Assembly: GCA_030539295.1 (NCBI GenBank)
Contig: JAUNSJ010000028.1
Coordinates: forward strand, 1 to 50,012
Source: Planctomycetia bacterium
GTDB taxonomy: Bacteria; Planctomycetota; Planctomycetia; Pirellulales; Thermoguttaceae
DNA: 50,012 bases
Direction of reading: 5' to 3'
Part shown: positions 25,101 through 40,100 of the stretch, piece by piece
Layout: each line of letters begins with the position of its first letter
Position numbering within the stretch: the stretch's first letter is position 1
The notes under the pieces: model-generated
What the model was told of the DNA's origin: nothing
Databases searched by the model: none
Seen by the model: the letters and a program-made list of their open reading frames with translations, nothing else
Position numbers and translations under genes: made by a program

Positions 25101-28100
25101 GTAGCGGTCACGGTCAATGGCGTTCGCCTGAAAGACCTTGAGATTACTCTTGACGCTGGCCAGTCTGCTTTTTCGTTGGAACAACTTCAGGACATTGTCC
25201 TGGCGAAACTGACCAGCGAGACCTGGCTGACGGCCAACGATGGCAAGCTCTGGGAAGGAATTGAGGAATACAAACCGGATCAGTTCAGCGAGGGCATGGT
25301 CCTGAACATTGTTAATGGTCAGGATCTGGTCACCGGGTGCTATGCCTATCATAACGGTTCCTGGGTCGCCGTGGCCAGCGCGACGAACGTGGCTAACGGG
25401 ACTCTCCTGACGCTTTCCGATGGCACAAAAGTACAATACTACAAAGTCGATTACAAACTTGTTTCGCGCGATGTGAACGAGAACAAGGTTGTTTCTGACC
25501 TGAAGGCCCTCTACCGCACCAGCGAAAGTGGTCAGACGGCGGCGGAACTCTGGCCGGGCGAGGATTCGGTTGAATTGACCTACGTTGCCGGGACTTCCGA
25601 TGGAACGAAACTCAGCTACGATACAGCGACAGGCGTGTTCACGAACGTGGCTACGGGTCGTGCCCTTACCGTGGCAACCGGTTCACTACTGGTTTGGAAT
25701 GATGGGACGGAAGACCACTATCTGACGTACAATGATGACGCGGAACTGGTTACAACAGACGGCGGGGCTGCCTATCTGGCCGATACGTTCTATGACTGGG
25801 GCGCTCTGACTCCGACGGGGAACAACACATACTGCACAGCGATTGATCTGACGCTGGTCGACAATACGACGGAGCCGGCGACCTACACGTATAATCTGAC
25901 GTCGCGGACTTTTAAGAACAGTTCGGGCATGAACGTAACCGGGACTTCCGGTGCCTTGTACACCTACGGGACCGGCGAGAATACACAATATTTGACCTAT
26001 ACGAAGACAGGCACCAAGGTCGTCTTCTACGATACGATTGTCGACTTGAGTGATTACGCGGCGACCAAAACGAGTGAACTTGATCCCTATGTAACCGGTA
26101 AGGCGCTGACTCTGGCCGATGGCTCTGTAATCTACTACCGGGCCGATGGCAAGTTCTACAGCAAGGTGAATGTGGCTTTGGACGAAACGCTTACGCTCGA
26201 CGATGGGCAAGAGCTCGTCTTTAGCGGTGTTGCGACCCCCGAAAGTATTACGGCTCTTTATCCCTATATGGGTATTGGCGATGGTCTCTTCCTGACCGAT
26301 TATAACGCCGCGAGTGATGAAACGTTTATGTACGGCGCCGAGGAAGTCTCCTTTGATGCCGTTGACAATAAATTCACCAAAGTTGGCACGACCACACAGG
26401 TTAATATTACCGCTGGTTCTCTGTTGAGCAGTACGACCTTGGGCAACAAGGCTTACGGCGAAGTCGTTCGGTACAATGGCTCAAAACTGGTAACCTCCTG
26501 GAAACAGGATGGCGAAAGCGTTACCGTTGAGATAGACGACATTCTTGAGGACCTCTGGGACGGAAGCGTCGTTACCTACGACGGTAATCTTGACCCGGCC
26601 CTGATCGGTCACGAATTTATGATTTCCGGGACCGATACCTTCGTTCGCTTCGACGGTAAGGGGACCGGAGGCGACGACCTCTTTGTTCAGCGACTCAATA
26701 CGCCCGAAAATCAAACCTTGACAACAGGCACCGACGATAAGGTGGTCTATGAAGAGAACGCCTTTTACTCCCTGTATAACGATGGCACGATTGACAACAA
26801 GACGAAGTTGACCGTGGACGCCGGCACGGTTGCGGTGCGCAAGGTTGAGTATCGCGATGGCGAGTTCTATAAGTATGAGCAGGCGGATCCGGTGGTTAAG
26901 ACGGAAGACGGCGCGGCCTATACAGTTCGCGACGGTGGTTTGTACAACACCTATACGAGCGAAAACTTCTTTGCCGATGGCACGCGATTCGTCTTGTATA
27001 ACGATACAGACGTGGACGGCCAGCGCACATTCGCCTCGAGCAATCTTTATATTACTCCTTCGGCGATTACCGCGGCCACATTCGGGCTTTATACGAACGT
27101 TATTGATATGGTCGTCGACCCCGATAACGAATATCCGGAGTACAACGAGTCGAATAACAAGGCGTCGACCAGTTTCAATGTTTTCCGGTATCAGGACGAC
27201 TTCTTCATTCCGAACCAGACGCTGGACGAAATGCTCCAGACGGAAAACAAGGACGTTTACGAAAGCGATACGGTTCAGGTTGCCAATTCGGAATACAATC
27301 CGAACTTGGGCGCAATTACCAGTACCTTTACGGTTAAGGGTCTGGCTCTGGTCACCCCGGAAGACTGGTTCTCCTTCGAAATTCAAGGGGAAACGGCTGA
27401 AGAGAACAAGGTGGAAATCACGTTCAACCCGGACCTGGGCGATATTGACCTTTACGTCTATCAGAAGGACGAGGACTATCCCGGCGGCTATAAACTGGTC
27501 GGCCGAAGTGCCACGCTCTCGGGTACGGAAACCGTTTCTCTAAAAGGCTTTGATGAAGGAACCTACTACATTCAGGTTAAAGGGTTCCGCAAGGAAGTCA
27601 ATCCGAGTTACGACCTGACCATTGTCGGTGTTGAGCCGATGGATATTTCCGAAGTTGGCCTTACCTTGGGCGACCCGAACGTAATTAATTCCTCGGCCCT
27701 GATCTCCTGGAATAAGGCCGAGGCGGACGCCGATTACGTCTTTGGCGGCGCGGATGAGTATTTCCTTGGTTCCGTTGTTGAATGGTCGACGGATCCCGAC
27801 TTCGCCCCAGAGAAAACAGAAACAATCACTGTTGGTCGTTATCAGACGTCACTGACGCTGACCGGTTTGGAACCGGATACAACTTATTACTATCGCGTGA
27901 GTGCCTATAACGCGTTCGGCCTTACCGAAACGGGCGAATATTGCTATACCGATTGGTTTGACAGCACCTTCAAAACCGACGATTTCTACAAAGAGACGGA
28001 ATATTTCGGGCTGATTATCGGTGCGGAGCTGTATCGGGATTACGACGCGCTTCCCTTTGCGTCGACCGACGCGAAAGACGCGTACAATGCCTTACTCAAG

Positions 28101-31100
28101 GCGGCCCCGCAGTGGCACGACGGGCAGGACGGGAACCTGCAACTGCTGACCGGAAACGTTTCCAAAGCCGATATTCAAGCGGCCATTGACGCGATTGATA
28201 AAGCTGCCGACGCGAACGATGTCGTCTTTGTTTATTATGTGGGTTTGGGCACGACGGTCGACGCCGGGGGCGAAACGAAGTCGCTCATTCATACCTATAG
28301 CGACTCCTACACGTCCGGGCAGTTCTCGGACCTGTTCTCCGTACTGGACGTTGCGCAGCTTCAGGTGGTTCTGAATCCGTATTATGTCAATACGTCGGTA
28401 ACCGATTATATTGACTTCGATTATGACCGGTTCGCCACAAGTATCGTCAATAAGGTTCAGGACGAGAACACGACCGTTTCGGTCATCACCGGGGCCGATA
28501 ACGGCGAGAACAGCGAGATGTACGACGGGCAAGACGACGCGTTTGGTCATTTCTTTACCGACGGCCTGTCCAACACGTACGAATTCGAAGGCAAGACCTG
28601 GTACGTGGCCGATACGAATCGCGACGGTCAGGTCTCCATGCAGGAGCTGTACGAATATGTGGATTCCAACGTCTCCGAACTGACCGGATCGGAGCAGAAT
28701 CCGCAGTTCTATCCCGATAACCAGCCGGAATCGATCGTTATTAAAGGCGACTGGAAAGAGACGGCCGATAATTTCGAACATTTCGCGGAGCCGTGGTGGG
28801 ACGCCGAAGCCATTGTTGTCACGACCGCACAGGATATCGTCGACAGTACCGACGGCAAAGTTTCGCTCCGGGAAGCGGTCAACTATCTCGGCAATACGCT
28901 CTATAAGGAAAATATTCTGGCCGACCGAACGGAAATCACGCTGGAAGGCGCAACAACGCCTGTCGAATTCAGCTTTAGTGAAGCGGCTACCCTCGGACTT
29001 AACCCGGGCGACGGATTCTCCATGGACGGCGTCGACTATACCTATCGTCAAGGCGTTCGCTGCAACGTCAATGGGAATATAGCCCTGCTCAACGACCAGG
29101 CGACCTTTACCTGGAACGATAAGACCATTCGCTATGAACTTGTTAATGACGGCGAAAATAAATTTACCGACGTGGCCACAGAGGAGCCTGTTGACCTGTT
29201 CGCCGAGAACACGACGGTCACAGTGACTCTGGAAGATGGTTCGACGGCCCGTCTTTCGGAAACAGGCGTGGCCATTGAGTCCCTCCTGCTGGACAAGATT
29301 GTCTTCGATACCTCGCTGGCCAATGCGGCGATTTCACTCGATAAGTCCGATATCCAAATCGACAACAGTGGCCTGAAAGCGGGCCTTGAGACGATTACGA
29401 TTGACGCGTCTTCCTTAAAGGGTACGCTCACGATCAACGGCAGTAAACTCATTGATTCCACTGCGGTTGATGAGGCCGAGACCGAAGATGGCCCTGGTGA
29501 CGCTCGACGTATCTTTACAATTTCGGCTAATGCCGAGGTTACGCTCGCTGGCCTGAAACTGACCGGAGCTAACCTGAACAACGCGGACAAGAAAGAGGGT
29601 GCCGCCATTGCTGTTGTTAAAGGCAAACTCTATCTGGTCAATATGCTCATCTATGGCAATACGGCCGAAAAGGGAGGCGCTATTTATAACGGGGAAGGCT
29701 CCTTCTTGACCATAGTCAACTCCACTATTGCCGATAATACGGCCGGGGAAGGTCGTGGTCTGTACAATCTCGGAACCGCGACGATTTACAACAGTCTCCT
29801 GTTCGATAAAGACACGCCTGACGAGCAGATTGCGACCGACCCGATTGCCGGTACGGGAACGACGACGATTGAGTATTCTCTCGTCAATGCCCATACGGAC
29901 ACGAGCAACGGCAATATCAGCAGTGCCGGAATTACCAGGTTGGACCTTTACCAGCACGACGATGCCTGTGTTAATTTCACCTATAACATTGCAGACAAGG
30001 CCGAAGTCATTAATAAGGCGAATGAAGGCTATGCCCGCTGGTCAGACGGTAGCAGTATCAGTACGGACCTGAACGGCATTGACCGTCGCAGTTCCGGCGG
30101 CGTGGATATGGGTGCCTATGAGTGGCAGAGTAAAGACACCAAGTTGAGTACAATCGTCAATACGCTGCATGAGAACGGTAAGATTGATGAAACGATTTCG
30201 CTTCGGGAAGCCATAAGTTACGCTGGGACAACGGTCGTTTATGTAGAGACGCTCAACGCAATGGAAGGCGAGCAGTTCATTCTCAACGGCGAGACGGTCT
30301 ACGCGGAAAAGGGCCAATTCGTGACCCACAGTGCCGGCGATTTTGTCGTTACGAGCAATGTGCCAACAGCCATGACCATTGGTGCCAAGCTGATCGACAT
30401 CGCCACAGGCAAGGTCTATTTCTATCAGGGAAATGGCGAATTCACCAACGAATCCGGCAACGCGGCAACATTGGCCGAAGGCACGACCGTTCAATATTAT
30501 GTGAATCCGGAAGGGGCAACCTTTACCGTCGGAACATACAGCAAGCACGTTTCCGTCGCTTTTACCGAGTACAACGAAGGCGACCTGATCGAATGTCTTT
30601 CCGACAGCAGTACAGGCATTATCACCAAGAATGATAAGGACGAAACGGCCATTGAAAAAACGGTTGTCCTCGGTACGGATGTCAAGTTCGATTTGGACGC
30701 GATTAAAGCGGAATATCTGGAAGAGAATCCCGGCGCCGACTGGGAAGAGGTGCTTAAGGAAGGTCTGATCTTCAATCTTGAGAGTGCCTTTGGTGGTACG
30801 CTGGGCTTGGGTTCCACGGTGACCATTGACGGCGCCAATGTGATTGGAACCGATAAGAGCCTGTTCCTTAACGGGAAAGGTTTTATAATTGCGTCGGACG
30901 AGGTTGATGTGACGAGTCTCGTTGAAGTCAATGCGGGCGCGGGCGAGGTCATTACGCTGAACCGGCTTTCCTTCGACGGTAACGACAATGCCAATGCCAT
31001 TACAGTGACCAATGGTGAACTTCAGGCAACGGGCTTGGACCTGTACGAGAGTAATCAGGCAATCACGGTAAACGGCGGAACAGCCACGTTAACCGACAGT

Positions 31101-34100
31101 GTCGTTTATGACAATGCAAACGCGATTACCGTTGGGGCCGATGCCAACTTGACGGTTGTCACGAGTGATATTTACGCCAATAACAACGCGATTACCGTAG
31201 GCGTCGCCGGCACAATGACGATTACTTCGTCCTCCATTTATAATAACGTGGCCGAAACGACCATTACCAATGACGGCACATTAACCCTGACCGGCACGAA
31301 GCAGGCACCGGTCCTCATTTACGGCAATAGTAGTGCCGAGGGGATCGTGGTCAACCGTGGCACCCTGACCGGCAATTATGTCTGGACGTACGATAAAGAC
31401 GCGGCTGACATTTCGACGAGCGGCAACACAGGCAGTTTCCTGACCCAGGACGCGGACGAAGCGGAAGCGACGTTTAATAACTCGAAGCTCTATTTCGGTA
31501 CAGCCAATCAAGGGGCTGCCGTAAATGCAACGGCTGGCAAGGTCCTGCTGTACACGACGGACGTGGCAGGCAATACGGTCGAGGGCGGTAACGGAGGCGG
31601 TATTGCCGTTTCCAGCACAGCGGAAGTCACGGTGGTGAACTCGCTCATTCGCGGGAACTATGTAGACGGCGGCTCGGGCGGTGGTCTCTCTATTAATGGA
31701 GCCGGAGCCAAGGCAACCCTCCTCTACACGACCGTCGCCGGTAACCTGTCTGACACTGGTAGAGGAATCTACGTCGCTGGCGGAACCCTCAAACTCCAGG
31801 ATTCTGTCGTTGCCCAAAACTACCAGGATGGTTGGTTGGATTATCCGGACGTTGTCGCTGGTACCGGGGCAACGGTCACGCTCAACAACAGCTTTATCGG
31901 CTCGGCCGAGGGTATTACCGGTTCGATACCCTCGGACAGCCATGTTGGTACTACCATTGCTCCGCTCGATGCTGAATTCGTGAAAATTTCCGTTGACGTG
32001 ACGACTATGAAGTCAGACTGCATTTCGTGGGACCTGCACTCCAAGAACGATGATATGATTATTGGTCAGGGCGATGGCGTTGGAACGTACACCGATCTGA
32101 CAGGCGCTGTAGTTACCATTTCGTTCGATTTCGGCGGTACTCGTGCCCGCGTTTATAACGGACTGTCCGATATGGGCGCCTATACGAACGAGGCGTCAGT
32201 CGATGAAGAAATTCCTTCGACGATCGTTACGACAGGTACCGATATTTGGGACCCAACCGATGGTTTGATTTCGCTGCGAGAGGCGGTTGAATATGCTTTG
32301 CAATTTGCGGATGACCCGCAGTATCCCGATGTAACGTCGACGATTACCTTTGACGTTGACCGCATGGGCACTACGATCGTTCAGCTCGAAGATCGTCAGG
32401 ATGATTTGGGTGACAATGAAATAGCACACGGCGGGACGATCAATCTGTCGGGTGTCTTTACGATTGACGGATACGACCCGGCGACGGGTAACAACCTGAA
32501 CATAACGGTGCGAGGAACGGGTGAGGATCGACTCTTCCTGGTGAAGCAGGAAGAATTGGATCGAACGGAAGTTGAGATTAAGGGTCTGACCTTTACCGAA
32601 GGCTACGCGAAAACGAAGGCTGGTAGTAGCAGCGTCCCCAACGGGGGTGCCTTCCTGGTCGAGGGAGGCGTGCTCAAACTTTCGGACTGCATCCTGCACG
32701 ACAACACGGCGATAGGGTCCGGCGGGGCCATCTATCAGCGTGCGGGCACGGTCGTCATTACGAACTCACTGCTGTACGATAATAAGGCACTCGGAAAGCC
32801 GTCTGGCAGTTTCAATAACGGCGGCGGTGCGATTCGTTCGGTGGACGGCTGGCTTGAGATTGTCAAGACGACCATTACCGACAATGTGGCGGAGAATTCG
32901 AACTACGGCGGGGTCTACGCGACCGACTGCATCGTAACCATGTACAACTCCATTTTGGCCGATAATACGGATCAGGTGGGTGCCAAGCTGTATGACTTCT
33001 ATGCCCGAAATTACTCTGGAGTTGCCTATAATGCAATCGGCGCAATGGGCGATGCCAGCGGTCTGAACGGTATCAATGGGAATATTGTCGGAACCTTAAT
33101 CGATTCACTCGACGTTGGTTTTGAAAGGACTGGCGAGAAGCCTTATACCTACTACTCACTTAAAAACGACTCGCAGGCTGTTAATAAGGGCGCCAAGTCG
33201 CTGGCGGTCTATCCGAGCGGTGCGGCCATAGCCAACGATCTTCACGGCAATCCCCTTATGACACTGGTCAGTATGGGTTGCTACGAGAATGAAAACGTTA
33301 AGGACCCAAGCTCTACGGTTGTTACGACACTGCTGGACGAAATTAACCCCACAGACGGACTTGTTTCCCTGCGGGAAGCGTATCAGATCTACGCCAAGAG
33401 TACCGACGCCAGTGCCCCAGATACGATAACCTTTGATATTGCGGCCGATTTCGAAACCACCGGTTGGGACGGAATCAGTCCGCTGGTTATCACGCTCAAG
33501 AGCCCCTTGCTGATGGGCGACGCCACGAATATCACGATCGATGGGCGTAAGAATGGCGAGGAATGGCTCACCGGTGGCATAACGATCACCGGTGCGGGTA
33601 ATACGCGTCTGTTCGAGCTGAACGCGAACGACGAGCTGACCGCGTACAATCTGAATCTGACCGAAGGGAACGCAGGCGACGGTGCCTTGGGCGGCGGGGC
33701 CATGCTCCTCAAGAGCGGCAGTAAAGCCAAGCTGTACAATACCATGGTCTACGGCAACAAGGCGGTAGACAACGGCCGAGGCGCGGCCTTCTATCTGGAC
33801 GGCGGTCGACTGGAATTGGTTAACTGCACAGTCGCGGGCAATACGAGTGCGAATTCCGGCGCGATCCACGTCGGGGGCAGTAGCAGTAACCTCATTCTGC
33901 ACAATACGGTCGTCTCCGATAATAACAATGGAACGGCGGTGCCAGGTACAGGATATGACATCACAGGAGTATCAGCCGGCAAGGCACTCTCCGACGCGGA
34001 CAAGGTTGTCTGCAGTGTGATCGGTTCGCTCGACACGAGTATCGGTCAAAGTGGTTTCGTTTCCTCGTTCGTCGGAACCTTAGAGAAACCGGTAACCGCC

Positions 34101-37100
34101 GGGTTCGTTGAAGCCCCGACTTTCAGTACGAGTACCGGCCTGATCTCGAATCTGGCTACGGTCGATTTCACACCGGATAAGGACTCGCTGCTGATTAACT
34201 CCGGAGCCAATACATTCGTCGGCTATACCGGCTTTATTGCCAGCTTGCCTGACAATCTCCGCGACAGCAACAGCAGTTACATTCGATTCGACATTCAGGG
34301 TAATGACCGCGTACTTTACGGTACCGTCGATATGGGTGCTATCGAATACTTCTCGACGGAGGCGGAAGATTCCGTGGAAGTCCCCTCGACCATTGTTACC
34401 ACACTGGACGATATTGTCGACCGGTATGATAACCAAATCTCCATCCGGGAAGCCATAAGTTACGCCGGTATGTCTTATATCGACGAAAGTGGCCGCAAAG
34501 TTACGCTCGGAACGACCGTAACGTTCCTGGGTGAACTGGCAGGCGGGACAATCACCCTGAATCCGGAAGCCGGTGCCATAACGATCAGCACGTCGGTCAC
34601 GATCGACGCGAGTGCCTTAAGCGGCGGGATAACGCTGGACGCGAACAGTACGTTGCCCGACCTGGACGAGGCCAGCAAATTGCGAGTCTTTGTCGTGGCT
34701 GCTCCGGGCAAGACGGTCACGCTCAATTCGCTGACGATAACCGGAGGCAACGCGGGAACCGAAGGCGGCGGTGGTATCTATCATACCGGCGGCCGGTTGG
34801 TGATTATCAACTCGCTCATCTACGGGAACCAGGCGAATAAGGGCGGCGGTATCCTTTCTGACATATCGACCAACGACGCGGACAGCAACAGCAGTTCACT
34901 CGACCTGATCAACTGCACAATTACAAAGAACAACGCTGCCATTTATGACACTCGTACCGGCGGTGGTTACGGCGGTCTGTACGCACTTCGCGGGACGGTG
35001 ACTCTGGAGAATACGCTCATTGCCATGAATACCAGCGGCGCCGCAAAGTACACGGACGATGAAGGCGACAGTCACGAGATTACGCCGGATTCCGAACTGT
35101 ACACCTTCGATTGGCTGTCCGAGCACGGTTACTTTACGCTCGACATGTTCGTTAACGCTTCGAAACTTCCCTTCTACTCCAGCCTCATTGGCAAGATGCA
35201 GTCGTGGATTAATACGACCGCGTTCCAGGAACAGGGCAATCTGGCGGGTACGCCTTTTGCCGCTCTTGACCCCCGATTCGTCAATTGGGACGAGAATCAT
35301 TTCTCGCTGAACAAGAGTGAAACGGGCGTGAATTCGCCGGCGATTAATGCAGGCGACAGTACCTTGCTGGTGACCGTAGCGCCTGGTGTTGCCTGGGATA
35401 TTGCCGGGAACGAACGCTATATAGGCCGCGTCGATATTGGAGCCTTTGAATCGGCGTACGGAGCGAAAGAGATGCCCAGTACGATCGTTACGACGCTGGA
35501 CGATGTAGTCAACGATGCGGACGGTCTCATCTCGCTGCGGGAAGCGATTGCGTATGCGGGCACGAACGGACTGGGGACAACGGTCACCTTTATGGAATCG
35601 CTCTCGGGCAAGACGTTCTATCTCGACAGTCAGTTGTTTATCGACAAGACGGTCACGATCGACGGGGCTTCCCTGGGCGATAATATCGTTCTTTCGGTCG
35701 CGGATGAGGTTACGGACCAGCGTATTATCTACGTTAATAACGGCACAGTAACGCTCAAGGGTCTTACGCTCACGAACCACTACACGCAGCGGCTTAAGAA
35801 TGCCCAGACACTTTCGATCAGTCAAGGCGGTGCCATCTATCAGCGGGCAGGAACGTTGAACCTGTATAATGTCCTGATTTACGACAACTACGCCGTAGAA
35901 GGAAGTGCCATCTATGTGGCCGACGGCAGCGCGGTCAATCTGAACATTATGAATTCGACGATTACGGACAACCGTGTGGGTCTGGCTGGCAAGGCAACGG
36001 TCCAGGCAGGCAGCGGCCGGGTCAATATTCAGAACTCGATTATCGCGCAGAACGGACTTTCGAACGACCGGGACGTGGATCTGGTCGCCGGCAATCTCTA
36101 TGTTGGCAACAGTTTCATCCAGAAGACCAACTCGGTCGCCGCGAACCAGCGGTATGAAAATGGTAACTACATTGGTTCTGTGACCGGTAGCGCGACCGAC
36201 GCGTTTACCATCGAAGCGAATGCCTTGTTCGTCGACTGGGCGAACGACAACTTCCAGCTGAATAACAGCTCGGTTGCCGTTAATGCCGGCGACAATACGT
36301 ACGTTCTGTACGACGCGAACAAGAAAGCCGTTTTCAGCGGAATCATCAATTTCTCGGAAAACGACGTGATTGGCAACAGGCGTCTTGTGGGCCAGACCGT
36401 TGACATGGGTGCTCTGGAGAACCAGGTCGTTACGGACAATTACTACACCGTCTCGCACGATGAGATTACCGTAACAACGCAGTTCGATGTGGTCAACCCG
36501 TCGGACGGACTCGTCTCGCTCCGGGAAGCCATAACCCTGGCGGAACATTTGTATGACCTTGGTATTAACAAGACCATCACGTTCTCCACGGTCTATCTGA
36601 CCGATAACGCGGTTATGAACATGGATATAAAGAATCTGGTCATTTCGCGCCCGATCACAATCGACGCCTCGATGATTCACAGTTTCGTTATTGACGCCGG
36701 TGGTAAGAACAATATTTTGAGTATCAATACGTCGGACGCGAAATACGCGGGTCAAAGCGTAACGCTGTTGAATCTTGAGCTTCGCAATGGTAGTGCCGGT
36801 AAGGGTGGCGCGATCTATCACGGAGGCGGCGACCTCATCCTGCTCAATACGCTCATTCACACGAACACGGCGGTGTACGAGAGTACCGCGTCGTCGACGG
36901 CCTCGTACGGCGGTGGTATCTACTCGCTGGCCGGGAGTTTGACCTTGGTCAACTGCACGGTAGCCAATAATACGGCGACCTACGGCGGTGGTATCTACGT
37001 CTCCAGCGGCAGTCTGAAATTGTACAACTCCATTGTGGCCATGAACTTCGTGGTCGGCGGTACCGATAAGACAAACGTTGATCTTGCGGTCAATACGGCG

Positions 37101-40100
37101 AGTTACGACATACAGCATTCGTTCCTGGGCAACGCCTATTCCTTCCGTTCGCTCAACGGCGTAAATAACAACCAGGTCGGTTACGGGGACGATAACTCGA
37201 TCGACCCCGACTTTATCGATATCGCGACCGGAAACTTCCGGTTGGATGCCGGCAGTCCATGCCGCGGTGAAGGGAACTTCCAGTTCGTCCATAATTACGG
37301 CTTGCAATATGACCTAGACGGGAATGTGATCGGTCTGAACGACGATAGCGAAGAATACTGGAACATGCTGAGCTACATTGAGCGAGCGGAAGCGCGGGCG
37401 ACCGTGGCTCCGTTCACCCTGGAAGCGTTGCGAGCGGATATGGCAACGGCCGCCGAGAGCGCCGCGATGGCGCAGAATGTCCTGAACGACAGTAATTCGA
37501 GCGACGTGAACAGTATTTCCGGGCTGTACAGCTACTATAACAAGCTGGAGCAGGAAGCGGTCACGGCCAACAATGCGATTTCGAGTCTTCAGTTCTATGT
37601 ATTTTCGGCCACGGGAGAAACCTCGCTCGACGGTTACCTCAAATATCTGGAGCAGTGGGGTCTTACCCTCCAACTTGAACTGTGCAACCGCCTCATTGCG
37701 GAGCGGGCCGGCGTCGAAGGTTGGGAGATTAAGGACCTGGCGGCCATGGAATCCGCTTTGAACGGTCGAATCCTTTATATTGAAAACATGAACATACCGC
37801 AACGGCGTGCCTTTGTTATCGCGAGTGTGAGTGCCAGTGGCGCGGTTAATCTTGCTGAATTGCAGGAATACTTCCGCACTTTAATAACCGATGGGGAAGC
37901 GGTGGCCGACCTTGAAAGTTATCTGGCCAGTCACAGCGAAGTAACGACGGTCGAAGGGCTTAAAGAGATTCTTCGTGACGAGCTTTCCTCGGCGGTTGCC
38001 TTGGGTGCGTACCAGCCGACGCGTGAGGCACGCTCGACGGTCGTTACCACAGAACTTGATGTCGTGGACGCCTATGACGGACTCATTTCTCTTCGTGAAG
38101 CCTTGATCAATTACGATACGAATAATCGTCTGGCCTATTACAAGTCGCAGCAGAATGGCGGCTCTGTTACGGTCGGTTACTCTGGAGTCGGCGGTGCTTA
38201 CGGGCATTCCGTATCCACGTCGGACTTCTATAGTAACGAGCGTCTGCTGGTCAACTACAGTCCGGTTACTTTCGCCGATAATATGGCCGGTAAGACGATA
38301 AAACTGGACGCGACTCTCGGTTCGATTCGCTTGGAAAACTTCGTCCTTGGCACGGTTTACTACTGGCTGGTGGACGCGTCCTCCATTGCGGCCCGCGGCG
38401 GAATTACAATCGACGCCAGCGGCTGCGATTATGCCTTCGAAGCTATTGGCGACAAGCTGAAAGACGTCGACCTTATTGCCATTTCCTACGCGGAATTTGA
38501 AGGTATTCGCGTGACCGGAGCGGAGCGTGCCGCGTTCCACGTTGACCCGTTCAGCGTTGTTGAAACCCGTAACTCGCTCATTTACCGCAACGGAAACGCC
38601 TTCTATATTCAAAGCATGGTCGAGAATAACATTCGCTATTATGGTATTGCCCATGTGTACAACAGCACGGTGGCCAATAATGCCCAGTATGCGTTTGAGA
38701 ATTACGGTAAAGTCTTTGGTTACAACTCCATCTTCAGCTTGAACGGATATGGCACGAGTATCGGTACGGCGGAGGTCAGTCTGTCCTACTGCCTGTGCCA
38801 GAGCCCGATTACACCTTCTTATGACGTCTACGGTACAGCCAATATTTACGTTGAAGATCCGCTTTTCGTGGACCAGGCGAACGACGACTACCATCTGTCG
38901 CGTTACTCGCTTGCCATTAATACAGGCAATCCGGACTTCCTGGCGAGCAATCGTCCGTCGCATGCCCAGGCGCAAACCGACCTGGATGGTAATCCGCGAA
39001 CGTGGAATGGCCTGCAAGGCGTGGTCGATATCGGCTGCTACGAAATGAGCGGTAAGATAACGGAAGAAGGCGAACTGATTGGTTATGTCGATGTTCCGAG
39101 TACCGTAGTCACGACGGCCGAAGATCTTGTTGACCCGTCTGATGGTTTCATTTCGATTCGCGAAGCTATTGCCTATGCGGAGCAGTATCAGTACATGAAG
39201 TATGACCCGAGTGTTCGTAACGGGCTTAAGATTGATCGGGTTGTCACGTTCGACGCCTCCCTGAACGGAGCGACCATAACCTTGGAGAACGGTACGATCA
39301 ATCTTCTGAACGATATTACGATCGACGCGCGGGCCTTGAGTCTGGGCGTGACTCTCGACGGCGACAAGAAGAGTAACATCTTCTCCGTTGATATTGACCA
39401 GTCGAAGTACAATAATATGACACTTCCGACCAAGGTGAATGTCTATCTTTACGGGGTGAATATGACCGGCGGCTCGTCGGTAGACGGCGGTGCGGTTTAT
39501 ATCAAGTCGGGAAATGTCTTTGTCCAGGACTGCGATATTTACGGGAATACGGCTTCCGGCAGTGGTGGTGCCATCTACATACACGACAGTGAGCTAACGC
39601 TCCGTGGTGTCAATATAGGCGGTAACAAGGCGAACTACTACGGTGGTGTGGCCAGCTTTAACGGCACGGTCCTCTTCGAAGATACCTGGATTGCCAATAA
39701 CCGCGCGACGGCGACCGGGGCCGATTACGATTTCTACTACGAAACGGTCGGCAACGAGAACAGTACCGGGAGTAATAAGAGCGTCTTCGGAAGTACGAGA
39801 AATCTCCGACTCACCGGACATGGTGGTAACGGCGATACGAACTGGATCGGCAATAAGGACAATGCGAACTGGGATTACGGCGCAACGGGCTTTGTGGAAT
39901 CTGTTGACCAGATCTTCGATGCCGCGCAAGGGTCGTGGGACGAAAATGGCGACTGGACCGGGGTCCTTGCCCGGAACGCCGCGATCAGCTTCGGAACAAC
40001 CGCGGCTGCCGCTCTGCCTCGTACCAATACGGCAACGCCTGCCCAGACAGCCAGTGCCAGCTACTTCGCTTCTCTGGAAGACGAAGACGTGGACGTCCTC

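Noticed and set aside
34896..37307. 803-residue open frame on the minus strand inside the giant gene
   Set aside because: It lies fully antisense to the beta-helix repeats, reads as a Val/Arg/Ile-rich shadow without motifs, and other long antisense frames (37881-39584, 23394-24311, 28092-29051) occur for the same codon-bias reason.
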